DNA from: Photobacterium alginatilyticum
Lineage (GTDB): Bacteria > Pseudomonadota > Gammaproteobacteria > Enterobacterales > Vibrionaceae
Reading direction: 5' to 3'
Length of the DNA: 35,627 bases
NCBI RefSeq assembly: GCF_009910675.1
Contig: NZ_RSEJ01000041.1
Location: 1-35,627, forward strand
Below are positions 1 through 7,996 of the stretch, in pieces. The position numbers and the translations under genes are program-made. Position 1 is the first letter of the stretch. Every line of letters starts with the position of its first letter. The notes below the pieces were generated by a model that was not told where the DNA came from, ran no database searches, and worked only from the letters and a program-made list of their open reading frames with translations.

Positions 1-364
1 CATCAATGCATGAGGGAATAAATTTCAAATACTCACTTTTTATTAGTAAGCGTCCGTGTTTGGCTAAACTTAAGAGGCGATCCATAGGCATTTCCATTTC
101 CCAGTATACGCACTCACTATCTTTTGGGTTGCTGGCATGAAAATTAAGCGTGCCATCCATGTAGATATACCTGAGTGTTCCCAGCATTTCAGGTTTTACA
201 GGCAGGGGAAGGTCATGGTTTTCTGCCCGCTCTTTGAGCCAGGTTAACTGGGCAATCATTCGCCCTTCAGGAGTATTGTCTGTTGAATCAAACCCTGCAA
301 ATTTATTGAGTAGCAAGTTGCAGTTGTCTATAATATCGATATGTTGTTCGCTAGTGGTTGGCAT
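1..364 (-). CDS. Partial ORF at window edge, probable immunity protein
   Basis: An open frame starts with ATG at 364-362 and runs off the left edge without a stop, giving about 121 residues (begins MPTTSEQHIDIIDNCN). It contains an aromatic, acidic stretch (ECVYWEMEMPMDRLLSLAKHG). No signal peptide or membrane segment is visible. It overlaps the end of the preceding minus-strand frame (stop at 351) by 14 bases, the tight coupling typical of a toxin gene followed by its antitoxin or immunity gene. I do not recognise the family. The immunity role is inferred from position directly downstream of an effector-like toxin and from its cytosolic, acidic character. The C-terminus is outside the window. 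Confidence 0.6.
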   Translation of the reverse strand, partial: MPTTSEQHIDIIDNCNLLLNKFAGFDSTDNTPEGRMIAQLTWLKERAENHDLPLPVKPEMLGTLRYIYMDGTLNFHASNPKDSECVYWEMEMPMDRLLSLAKHGRLLIKSEYLKFIPSCID

Positions 365-662
365 TTGTTTGGTTCCTTATTGATTTGATATATGAGGGCT
401 TAACCGCAACTTGCTGGCCTCCGCCATCCATCAGCTTGGGGATGAGTTCGGTGGTGTAACCATTTTCTCCTTTGTATTGCAACAGTTCTGAAGCTTGGCC
501 AATGGTTGATTTTACTACTGAGGTATCCTCGGTGATCTCTGCAATATCAATGGCATTAGCAGCATTAAAGCACGGCAGGGCGAGATAATTTTTAACGCCC
601 TCTTTATCCCATTTGCCACCTCGATAAAATTTAATTTTTGACATCCAGGAAGCCAGCTTCAT
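351..662 (-). CDS. 103-aa frame; probable frame-shifted C-terminus of the upstream toxin
   Basis: This frame overlaps the end of the upstream effector gene by 32 bases and reads MKLASWMSKIKFYRGGKWDK onward. A second possible start is Met7 (ATG at 644-642). I doubt it is an independent gene. Removing one A from the A5 run (T5 at 635-639 on the plus strand) would join ...AGFLDVK to IKFYRGGKWDKEG... and restore one continuous toxin domain. The frame contains LALPCFNAANAID and a late GGGQQVAVKP motif. Such a Gly-Gly-Gly-Gln element near the C-terminus recalls, from memory, some ADP-ribosyltransferase/NADase-like toxins. The alternative is a small separate protein translated by coupling. An immunity candidate follows immediately, which fits this frame being the toxin end. 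Confidence 0.55.
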   Translation of the reverse strand: MKLASWMSKIKFYRGGKWDKEGVKNYLALPCFNAANAIDIAEITEDTSVVKSTIGQASELLQYKGENGYTTELIPKLMDGGGQQVAVKPSYIKSIRNQTNANH

Positions 663-2397
663 CAGCCCAGTATGCCGATGTTGGGATTTCTTTGTTAAAG
701 CCTTTGGTAGTAAAACCGTACAGTTTCTCCCCAGCTTGAATCCTATCTACTCGGAAGCTATCTTCACCAGAACTGAGAATTTCTTCAACCTTATTGCCCT
801 TCCAATCTTGCGTCTCGAGAGCTTCTCGAGCTGCGCTGTCACTTAGAGATAGATTATCCATATCAACTTTTCGTTTAGTTTCAAACGATTTAGCAACCTC
901 ATCGAAATTTGGTGTCAGGCCATCACGGTTATGAAGACCTGCATGCGGTGCCTGGCTGAAAGCTTTTTGTTCAAACCATTCTGCATCGAGTTTTAGCAGC
1001 TTAATTTCACTCGGCACTTCCGCACCATCAGGCCTCTTGATCTGATGTGTAATATGACCATTGGTTCTGCCACGTTTCTGTTTGAATTGTGCTTTTTGTT
1101 TGAGCTGTTTGGTGAGCTGTTTTAATAATGTGCCGAGTTCAGAGAACTTGCTGATATGGCGTGCTTTGCTGGGTACTGAGCCTGCTGCACCGATACCGCC
1201 AGTTGATGACGCTAATAAGGCCGTGAGAACTATTTCAAAGATTGCACTACCTGCAATGTAATTCCATTCAAGCTCGTGTTGAGCGGCCACATAATCTTTG
1301 GCAAAATCAATTAATGCATTTTGCGTGGCTGGATCACTGTTTACAAAACTCGCAACTTCATAGGCTTCTGCAAACATTTCTTTATTGATGGCGGCCGGAT
1401 CAAACCCGAGAGCGATCACAAGTTCCTTGTGATGCTGCTCAAGATAATTATCGGCAAAGGTTGTTACCCAGTTATCGGTGACAGTGTCATTAGTTTGCCA
1501 GGCGGCGATGTAGATGCGGGTGAGGTAAGCGAGCATACTATTTATTGAGTAGTTTGTAGCAATACTTTCAAGCATGCCTGCACCGGCATCAAAAACACCT
1601 CTTGCTCTTTGTTCTACACGTTTAAGCCACTTCTCTGCCGAGTTTAGCTTTTGATATTCGGTTTCGAGTGCCAAGGCTTCGGCATTTTGGGCTGCGATGA
1701 TGGACTTAAGAAGGAAACCTATTTGGTTACGTGTTGTGACAATCTCTGCTTCTGTAATTGGTTTACCAAATATGACCTCGACATCACCAGCCTGTAAATT
1801 GTCGAAGTGTTGAGTTCCACTATTGTCCAGTTCCCCTTTATGAACGGTACCGCAAGATAGGGTTTTTACTGTGTATGGAATATTTACTGCAGGTTTACCA
1901 TTTGGTAGTGAGCAGGATATATCTAACACCTCTAGTTTATCGTTATTTGTTAAGTCTTTACCGCCTTGCTCTAAATTGCGGGAGGGGGCGATAGGTTGTA
2001 ATGGCTCAACCTTGCTGGAACTCGCCATTGGAACATCCGCATTGGTGGCATCTGGTGGGGAAGGTAAAAGGTTGTCAACACAAAATACCAAGAATTCCCC
2101 GTGAGCCATGCGATTGCTGAGTTCATCGATGATTTCATCTTTGGACTTATGATGCTGAAGCTGGCTTGGACAAAGCTGGTGATATAAGCGATACAGATTG
2201 AACTGATACCCCCACGAACTACAGTGGGTGCGAAGAAGTCGGTCTGCCCAGTATTTATTCTTGTATTGGTCTTTCGCAAGGCCAGGATCACCATTAAGCG
2301 CGCGGTGGGGTGGGGCTATGACATAACAAAGCCCTACAGCATCGACCAGCAGCGTCTGGTTTAATTTAGCGTTGGCGAGAGATGTATTGAAATGCAC
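631..2397 (-). CDS. T6SS-type polymorphic toxin effector, frame truncated at the C-terminus
   Basis: A 588-residue protein with GTG start (2397) and an AGAGG ribosome site 5 bases upstream. Residues 1-110 are an unrecognised N-terminal domain rich in aromatics and Cys, followed by a Pro/Ser linker. Residues about 155-212 resemble a small beta-sandwich module (pattern GKPAVNIPYTVKT, GTVHKGELDNSG, LQAGDVEVIFG) that I know from other T6SS cargo effectors. A helical region follows, then a hydrophobic Gly-rich segment near 380-408 (FEIVLTALLASSTGGIGAAG), a likely membrane-transit or pre-toxin element. The C-terminal region (EKLYGFTTKGF, TSAYWADEAGF) looks like the start of a toxin domain that stops abruptly and continues in the next frame. 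It lies 39 bases downstream of the kinase gene. Effector status is inferred from architecture and context. Confidence 0.6.
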   Translation of the reverse strand: MHFNTSLANAKLNQTLLVDAVGLCYVIAPPHRALNGDPGLAKDQYKNKYWADRLLRTHCSSWGYQFNLYRLYHQLCPSQLQHHKSKDEIIDELSNRMAHGEFLVFCVDNLLPSPPDATNADVPMASSSKVEPLQPIAPSRNLEQGGKDLTNNDKLEVLDISCSLPNGKPAVNIPYTVKTLSCGTVHKGELDNSGTQHFDNLQAGDVEVIFGKPITEAEIVTTRNQIGFLLKSIIAAQNAEALALETEYQKLNSAEKWLKRVEQRARGVFDAGAGMLESIATNYSINSMLAYLTRIYIAAWQTNDTVTDNWVTTFADNYLEQHHKELVIALGFDPAAINKEMFAEAYEVASFVNSDPATQNALIDFAKDYVAAQHELEWNYIAGSAIFEIVLTALLASSTGGIGAAGSVPSKARHISKFSELGTLLKQLTKQLKQKAQFKQKRGRTNGHITHQIKRPDGAEVPSEIKLLKLDAEWFEQKAFSQAPHAGLHNRDGLTPNFDEVAKSFETKRKVDMDNLSLSDSAAREALETQDWKGNKVEEILSSGEDSFRVDRIQAGEKLYGFTTKGFNKEIPTSAYWADEAGFLDVKN

Positions 2398-2436
2398 AGT
2401 TACCTCTTACTTGACAGTACGGGCCGATAAATAGGG

Positions 2437-4503
2437 TTAATAAGCCGAGCGTGCCTTTTCTACTTCGGCAAAAAGGTTGTTAGCCTTTTTCATCACCATG
2501 TTTGCGGTTCGCCCTTTATTGGCTTTCAGGAGAGCTTCAGAAAAATTCAAGTACTCGGTTGCCATAGCGAGACGTATTTGTATGAGAGGGGAGAAATCAT
2601 CTGGCAACTGTTCCGCAATCTTTCCGACATCATTGTTTAAGGCATCGAGCTGAGTTACATTTTTAATGTTGCCTAGTCTTGTATTCAATTCATCAAAGCT
2701 GTTTTGATAATAAAGTGCAGCGGCTTGGTATGGATACTCGGCAAGTGTCCCTTCGCTTAGACTCGATTGGTAATCTGTCATGATTTGAATGGATTCTTTT
2801 AATTTTCTTCCGGCAGCGAGTTGTGATTGCTGACTTGAGGTATTGGAGAATAGTAATTCGCCAACATGGATTAGCTGCCTAATCGATGCTAGATCAAGGT
2901 TCTTTTCTGCATCTTCAAAGGATTTAGAGAAAGTTTTGTTGGCCTTTTCTGTTGGTTTAAATTGATACTCGAAGGAAACCTGGTTCAGATCGGCAAGTAG
3001 CTGAGCAATATCATCATCACCATCTGGATGATACTGGCCCCTTTCCAGCAATGTATTTAGTCTTTGAACCAGGATCTTTACAGTTGATTGCCAACTCGCT
3101 GTTATTTCTTCCGAGATGCTATACAGGACGAGTGAATCGGGGTAGAGGTTCTGAGCATTGATAAGTTCTTTTTCGATAGCGTAGTAATCGGGATAACGCT
3201 CATGGCGGTTATTCAGAATGTTATTAATTCGCTGTTCGTACACAGAGATGATTTGCTGATGCTTTTGCCTAAGCAGCCCATCTATTAGTAGCGGCTTGTC
3301 TTTGGGTAGCGTCGGTAGTGCTGCGATAAATTGAGATGGTGTTAGCTGAGTGAGCTGGTGTTCCTCTTGCGAAGCCTGATTGGATAGCAGCAAGCGGGCG
3401 GAAAGCTGTTCAATGTGTTTGTCTTGTTGCTGATAACCATAGCCTAGGCTTAAAGCAACACAGAGCGTTGCTGTTACGATTGCAATTTTGGGAGCAAGAC
3501 GGGTGTTTAATTGATCTTGAAGTTCAGAGAAGCTTGCTATCCGCTTATCCGCACTAAAATCTAGCCCTTGACGCAATGTTCGCCATTTAATGAAATTTAA
3601 GTGGTTGGGCTTTACTGCGGTCATTCCTGATTGCTGTGCTATATCTGCGGGCTTACGGTCAAAAGGGTGCTGGCTAGTTAGCAGTTCATAGGCAATGGTA
3701 CTAAAGGCAAAAATATCATCTTTTGCCTCAGGCTCTTTTCCCTGCAATAGAGCTGGTGATGCATAGGTTGGGGTATACCCGCAGAGAGCATTGGTCTCAT
3801 GCTGAGCTTCTGCAGAGTAATCGTCGGTATGTAAACTAAATGCCTTTGAGACACCAAAGTCAAAGAGCTTAATTGTGCCGTCGCGGGTAAGCATAATATT
3901 GCTAGGTTTTAAGTCGGCATGGATAACACCTTGGCTGTGTGCATACTTTAGGGCAGAAATGATCTGATTTAATAGTGTAATTGCACTTTTGAAAGGGAGG
4001 CCATTTGGCCGAGATCGCCGTATAACCTCTTCGAGTGTTTCACCATCGAGCCATTCCATGACGAGGTATGGGGCGAGCTTATCACCGCCAAAATCGAATA
4101 CGCGAATGATGTTGGGGTGACTCAGTTGTTGGGTTTTTTGTGCTTCCCTGATTAAGATTTTCGCCGCCCCTGATTGGTTCAAGTATTCCCTTTGAAGGAC
4201 TTTCAGTGCGACATAGGGTTCGGCATTTCCAGATGCTTCCCGTAGCAGATCGGTTGCCTGGTATACATCGCACATACCGCCATGGCCAATCAGTCTTTCG
4301 ATCCGATAGCGATCTTTAATGACTTTGCCTTCTAGCGATTGACTATTACAAGGGGAGCTTGTTGGTCCAATGTCAGGAGTGGTTGTTTTTTGTGTTGATT
4401 TGTTAGAGATGCCAGTGAGGACTGGGGCCAAGTTATCTGCTTCACGTTTCTTAGATGAGGTGTCGTTTTTAGAAGAGATATTATCCCTGTCAATGTTTTC
4501 CAT
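2437..4503 (-). CDS. ppkA: Hanks-type Ser/Thr protein kinase, PpkA-like T6SS regulator
   Basis: A 688-residue kinase. The catalytic domain spans about residues 66-332: glycine loop IGHGGMCDVY (72-81), ATP-anchoring Lys101 in VALKVLQ, catalytic loop HADLKPSN (195-202), DFG at 215-217, activation-segment YASPALLQGKEP, and DDIFAFS. The HRD arginine is Ala, but the catalytic Asp197 and Lys199 are kept, so it should be active. One membrane helix lies near 338-357, followed by a roughly 330-residue region of periplasmic helices. It lacks the von Willebrand A domain found in Pseudomonas PpkA. The ATG at 4503 has AGGAAA upstream. With the FHA protein and PP2C phosphatase encoded in this locus it matches the threonine-phosphorylation pathway that controls T6SS firing. 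It is divergent from fha and immediately upstream of the toxin gene. Confidence 0.88.
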   Translation of the reverse strand: MENIDRDNISSKNDTSSKKREADNLAPVLTGISNKSTQKTTTPDIGPTSSPCNSQSLEGKVIKDRYRIERLIGHGGMCDVYQATDLLREASGNAEPYVALKVLQREYLNQSGAAKILIREAQKTQQLSHPNIIRVFDFGGDKLAPYLVMEWLDGETLEEVIRRSRPNGLPFKSAITLLNQIISALKYAHSQGVIHADLKPSNIMLTRDGTIKLFDFGVSKAFSLHTDDYSAEAQHETNALCGYTPTYASPALLQGKEPEAKDDIFAFSTIAYELLTSQHPFDRKPADIAQQSGMTAVKPNHLNFIKWRTLRQGLDFSADKRIASFSELQDQLNTRLAPKIAIVTATLCVALSLGYGYQQQDKHIEQLSARLLLSNQASQEEHQLTQLTPSQFIAALPTLPKDKPLLIDGLLRQKHQQIISVYEQRINNILNNRHERYPDYYAIEKELINAQNLYPDSLVLYSISEEITASWQSTVKILVQRLNTLLERGQYHPDGDDDIAQLLADLNQVSFEYQFKPTEKANKTFSKSFEDAEKNLDLASIRQLIHVGELLFSNTSSQQSQLAAGRKLKESIQIMTDYQSSLSEGTLAEYPYQAAALYYQNSFDELNTRLGNIKNVTQLDALNNDVGKIAEQLPDDFSPLIQIRLAMATEYLNFSEALLKANKGRTANMVMKKANNLFAEVEKARSAY

Positions 4504-4530
4504 GATTGCTATTTCCTAACATAATCGCGC

Positions 4531-4543
4531 TACAGCTGCTGTA
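4531..4543. promoter_or_regulatory. Perfect 6-1-6 dyad near the kinase start
   Basis: The sequence TACAGCTGCTGTA is a perfect inverted repeat with one central base, 28 bases upstream of the kinase ATG. It could be an operator acting on the minus-strand transcript or a small hairpin in its leader. No regulator can be named from the sequence. Confidence 0.3.
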
Positions 4544-4566
4544 TGTGTAATGAATAACAATGAACC

Positions 4567-4589
4567 TATTATCTACCTACTGGATAATA
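4567..4589. promoter_or_regulatory. Inverted repeat TATTATC/GATAATA
   Basis: Seven-base arms separated by nine bases sit in the middle third of the divergent promoter region. The spacing of about one and a half helical turns between arm centres suits a dimeric regulator. This is a weak, eye-found candidate only. Confidence 0.25.
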
Positions 4590-4761
4590 AGAGGAATGCG
4601 GTCAAGCACTGAGTTATTTATAGGCTATGTAACAACGAACATTTCATTTTTATGAAGTGTGTGGGATAAATGGATGTGGTTGATAAACCTTCGTTGATAT
4701 TTATTAATCCTGTTCTTAGTATCGCGTCCAAGAAATGTCACTCTGAATGAGTGGTTTAATT

Positions 4762-4799
4762 ACAATATTGTTTTTAATATGCTTTATATTCAATATTGT
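4762..4799. promoter_or_regulatory. Pair of ACAATATTGT-like palindromes upstream of fha
   Basis: A perfect ten-base palindrome ACAATATTGT at 4762-4771 is followed by TCAATATTGT at 4790-4799, start to start 28 bases. The second copy ends 12 bases before the fha ATG, so a bound protein could block the promoter or translation start. Repetition of the same box in a divergent promoter suggests an operator, but AT-rich sequence makes chance palindromes more likely. Confidence 0.35.
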
Positions 4800-4811
4800 C
4801 AGTTTACTTAA

Positions 4812-6143
4812 ATGGCTAGTGATGCAGTTATGGAATTGACACTCTCAATAGTAAGTTATCATCGTTTTACGTCTGAGTTAGAAGCAAAGAAAACATTTGT
4901 TTTTAATAGAGAGTGTGAAAAATACATGATTGGTCGTTCTCAGCACTGTGACTGGTGCCTACCTGATCCAGAGCGAGTGATTTCAGGAAAACATGCAAAT
5001 ATTGAAATGAAAGGCGATAAACTCGTCATTGCTGACATTTCAACCAACGGAGTTTATATTAATCGATCAATTAAGCCATTGGGTAATGGGGAATATGCCG
5101 TTCTTTCTGATGGAGATTGTATTTCATTTGGCGACTATGAAATTGAAGTATCATTGGGTGGCTCAGGGAAAGCTCTAACTACTGCAAATGTTTATAGTGA
5201 ACAAGCTCCAGTGCTAGAAAATGAAAGCTTTGCGATACCTGCCAATTGCTTGACTAATACGGACCATGTTGAGGACAAATATACACAACCTTCAATAGCG
5301 AGAAGTACATTGTCCGTATTTACAAGTCAGGTGGAAGATAATTTTATGGTACCTTCAAGCAGTAATATTTCGCCTGGTTTAGACCAACAAGAATTACCTA
5401 TACCTGAAGATTGGAGCTTGGATCTAACACAAGCGCCATTAGAGCAATTATTAGATGTGGAAGTTAGTCAAGGTGTTGAATTAAAGAGTGAAAATACCAG
5501 TGGTAAAGAAACATCAACTCAAGGGCAGTTCTTCAGCAAAGTTGATAATGAGCTCGATGATAATCCTGGAAGCCTCAGTGCTTTTGTACGAGGGTTAGGT
5601 ATCAGCCCTAACATGCTCCCTGCAGAGCAAGACGAGCAGTGGTGGTATGAGTTAGGTGTGTCAATGCAATGTTTAATGACTGGACTTATGGATTCGTTAC
5701 ATCAACGTGCAGCTTTTAAACAGACTAGTCGATTAAACCAGACACACTTTAAACGACAAGAAAACAATCCGTTGAAGTTTTCTGCCACTTTTGATGATGC
5801 TATTCATAACTTGTTTAACAGGAGAAGTGCGAGTTTTTTACCGCCAGAGCAAGCCATTAAAGAAGCATTCTCGGATATAGGTAACCATGAAAAAGCATTG
5901 TTAGCAGGCGTGAAAGGTGCTGTTGAGGGAATTATTAAAACACTTTCACCTGAATCAATTGAAAGTGCTCGCACCGAGCATGATTTTTGGAATCGATTTA
6001 ATCCTAACCGTACAAAAGTAAATAGATGGAACACATATGAATCTTTATATAGAAGGGTTGAGGAAGACTTAGAAACAAGTAGTGGAATATATTGTTGGGA
6101 TGATTTTGTGAAAGCTTATGAATCAAGTTTAAGACAGGGATAA
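4812..6143 (+). CDS. tagH: T6SS FHA-domain protein (TagH/ImpI/Fha family)
   Basis: A 443-residue cytosolic protein. The N-terminal FHA domain (about residues 25-105) shows the signature elements MIGRSQHCDW, SGKHANIE and DISTNGVYINR, which bind phosphothreonine. A variable low-complexity linker follows to about 250. The C-terminal 180 residues (LSAFVRGLGIS... to ...WDDFVKAYE) match the conserved C-terminal domain of T6SS-associated FHA proteins. In characterised systems it is phosphorylated by PpkA and dephosphorylated by PppA, and both partners are encoded here. The start at 4812 has no clear ribosome site; ATG at 4830 (MELTLS) is an alternative that leaves the FHA domain intact. It is the first gene of the long operon. 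Confidence 0.88.
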   Translation: MASDAVMELTLSIVSYHRFTSELEAKKTFVFNRECEKYMIGRSQHCDWCLPDPERVISGKHANIEMKGDKLVIADISTNGVYINRSIKPLGNGEYAVLSDGDCISFGDYEIEVSLGGSGKALTTANVYSEQAPVLENESFAIPANCLTNTDHVEDKYTQPSIARSTLSVFTSQVEDNFMVPSSSNISPGLDQQELPIPEDWSLDLTQAPLEQLLDVEVSQGVELKSENTSGKETSTQGQFFSKVDNELDDNPGSLSAFVRGLGISPNMLPAEQDEQWWYELGVSMQCLMTGLMDSLHQRAAFKQTSRLNQTHFKRQENNPLKFSATFDDAIHNLFNRRSASFLPPEQAIKEAFSDIGNHEKALLAGVKGAVEGIIKTLSPESIESARTEHDFWNRFNPNRTKVNRWNTYESLYRRVEEDLETSSGIYCWDDFVKAYESSLRQG

Positions 6144-6148
6144 TAGGA

Positions 6149-6613
6149 ATGATTAGAGCTGGTTATCTTAAGGCTGTGTTTGTTGTAGTGTGTTCGCTGT
6201 TAATTAATGCCTGTACGGTTGCTAATTATGTTGTTCCTGCCTACACCACATTAAAATTTGAGGTGTCCCATGATGTTAACCCGGATTTAAATGGCCGGGC
6301 ATCACCAGTAGTGGTGAAAGTTTTTGAAATTTCATCCAAAACCATATTTGAAACCCAAGATTTTTTTTCATTATATGATGAACCAGAAGGTTATCTTGGT
6401 CCTGACTTAATTATAAGTTCAGAATTTGAACTTGCGCCTAATTCAAAATATGAACATGAGTTGACGTTGGCCCCAGGCGTTCGTTACGCGGGGATCGTAG
6501 TTGCCTATCGTGATATTGAAAATGCCCGCTGGCGAGAGCTAATTGAAATTGATAAGAGTGACTACCGAACTGTCAAAGTCAATGTCGGTGGTTTGGCGGT
6601 ATTTGCAAACTAG
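6149..6613 (+). CDS. tssJ: TssJ outer-membrane lipoprotein
   Basis: A 154-residue lipoprotein. The N-terminus is a short signal peptide ending in a lipobox LINAC with lipidated Cys22, followed by Thr at +2, consistent with outer-membrane sorting. The remainder is the beta-sandwich of TssJ/VasD (VVVKVFEISSKTIFE, PGVRYAGIVVAYRDIENARW). It anchors the TssLM membrane complex by contacting the periplasmic part of TssM. The gene begins 5 bases after tagH and precedes tssK, the usual J-K-L-M order. Confidence 0.92.
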   Translation: MIRAGYLKAVFVVVCSLLINACTVANYVVPAYTTLKFEVSHDVNPDLNGRASPVVVKVFEISSKTIFETQDFFSLYDEPEGYLGPDLIISSEFELAPNSKYEHELTLAPGVRYAGIVVAYRDIENARWRELIEIDKSDYRTVKVNVGGLAVFAN

Positions 6614-6646
6614 CCATATAGAAGTGTGTGTTTAAGGAATAGCATC

Positions 6647-7972
6647 ATGAGCGAATATAGCCGAGTTGCGTGGACTGAAGGGATGTTTTTACGTCCTCAG
6701 CATTTTCAACAGCAGGAAAGATTTCTGTTGAATGAGTTAAGTGAACAGGTTAATCAGGACTCGAGTTATTCATGGGGAGTATTCGACTACATTGTCGACG
6801 AAGCATTGCTTAACCATGGCAAACTCGGAATTGAAGCTATTTCTGCGCGCTTTCAGGATGGTAGTGTCGTAAATTGCCCTAAACGCGATCCTTTACCTGT
6901 TGCCCTTAAGCTTGATAAAAGCGTTAGAGAAAAAATAGTTTTTCTGGCGATACCCACCGAGCAGGTAGGTAGGGTGAATATCGCTGCTGCTGATAGCACC
7001 CAGGTGACACGATACCATTTCGAAGACCGTGAAGTTGCCGATTATGCCGTCGGTAGTGATGCTGTGGATGTATTACAGCTAGCAAAAGTGTCCCTCGAAC
7101 TGAAGCTCTCTGGGGATAGCCTGTCGGGTTATCTCACCTTACCTGTTGCCCGGGTGATAGAAGTCAGTGATGAAGGCAGGGTAGTCCTTGATGAGAAATA
7201 TATTCCTCCCTGCCTGAGTGCACAGCGTAATAAAGTCATTAAGCGCTATTTATCTGAACTGAGTGGAATGATTAAGCTTCGGGCTGACAGTGTTGCCAGT
7301 CGATTAAGCCAGGGACAAGGGACTGCCAGTTCAATAGCCGATTTTTTATTACTTCAGGTGCTCAATCGATACGAGCCGTTGCTAAGTCATTTTGAAGTTA
7401 CTGATGGATTGCACCCAGAAACTCTTTGTCGATACTTGCTTGCAATGGCTGGTGAAATGGCAACCTTTTCAGGGGAGACAAAGCGCCCCCCCGAGCTGCC
7501 AGTGTATTTACACGATGATCTTACCAGGGTAATGGGTAACCTGATGATTGTATTAAATCAGTATATGAGTGCAGTGCTTGAACAAACGGCGTTGCAGTTA
7601 CCGATAGAAGCGACAAAGTTCGGTATCCGCGTTGCAGCTGTCTCCGATAAAGGGTTGTTAGAAAGGGCTATATTCGTTTTAGCGGTTAAGGCTGATATTC
7701 CAAACGAGGAGTTACGTCGACGTTTTCCTGCTCAGGTTAAGATTGGACCTGTAGAGCACATACGAGATCTTGTTAATAACCAGTTGCCTGGTATCGCTAC
7801 GACTGCTTTGCCTGTAGCGCCAAGGCAGATTCCCTATCACTCGGGGTATCACTATTTTCAGTTAGATAAAAGTAACGACTATTGGCATCGGTTGAGTGCC
7901 AGTGGCGGAATCGCCTTACACCTTTCTGGCAAATACCCGGAACTGGATATGCAGCTGTGGGCAATTAACTAA
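6647..7972 (+). CDS. tssK: TssK baseplate protein
   Basis: TssK (VasE/ImpJ family), 441 residues from the preferred ATG at 6647, which has AAGGA 8 bases upstream. An upstream GTG at 6626 would add seven unlikely residues. The family hallmark N-terminus VAWTEGMFLRPQHFQQQERF is intact, and the C-terminal receptor-binding part ends HYFQLDKSNDYWHRL...LQLWAIN-like. TssK trimers connect the baseplate (TssEFG-VgrG) to the TssL/TssM membrane complex. The gene lies between tssJ and tssL. A C7 tract occurs at 7486-7492 within the coding sequence. Confidence 0.93.
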   Translation: MSEYSRVAWTEGMFLRPQHFQQQERFLLNELSEQVNQDSSYSWGVFDYIVDEALLNHGKLGIEAISARFQDGSVVNCPKRDPLPVALKLDKSVREKIVFLAIPTEQVGRVNIAAADSTQVTRYHFEDREVADYAVGSDAVDVLQLAKVSLELKLSGDSLSGYLTLPVARVIEVSDEGRVVLDEKYIPPCLSAQRNKVIKRYLSELSGMIKLRADSVASRLSQGQGTASSIADFLLLQVLNRYEPLLSHFEVTDGLHPETLCRYLLAMAGEMATFSGETKRPPELPVYLHDDLTRVMGNLMIVLNQYMSAVLEQTALQLPIEATKFGIRVAAVSDKGLLERAIFVLAVKADIPNEELRRRFPAQVKIGPVEHIRDLVNNQLPGIATTALPVAPRQIPYHSGYHYFQLDKSNDYWHRLSASGGIALHLSGKYPELDMQLWAIN

Positions 7973-7996
7973 TATGGGCAGGCAAGGGACTCGTTA

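Larger units (their letters stand above)
4504..4811. promoter_or_regulatory. Divergent intergenic region between kinase and main tss operon
   Basis: 308 AT-rich bases separate two divergent start codons, so promoters for both transcription units must lie here or nearby. It holds no gene. Visible dyads are listed separately: TACAGC-T-GCTGTA close to the kinase start, TATTATC/GATAATA near 4567-4589, and two ACAATATTGT-like boxes just upstream of the fha gene. I could not assign a convincing -35/-10 pair or a sigma-54 -24/-12 motif by eye. Confidence 0.6.

Noticed and set aside
4531..4543. LexA-type SOS box
   Set aside because: The dyad TACAGCTGCTGTA lacks the CTG-N10-CAG spacing required.
4504..4811. 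Sigma-54 (-24/-12) promoter for the tss operon, as seen in some Vibrio T6SS loci
   Set aside because: No GG-N10-GC element with the expected flanks was found by eye.
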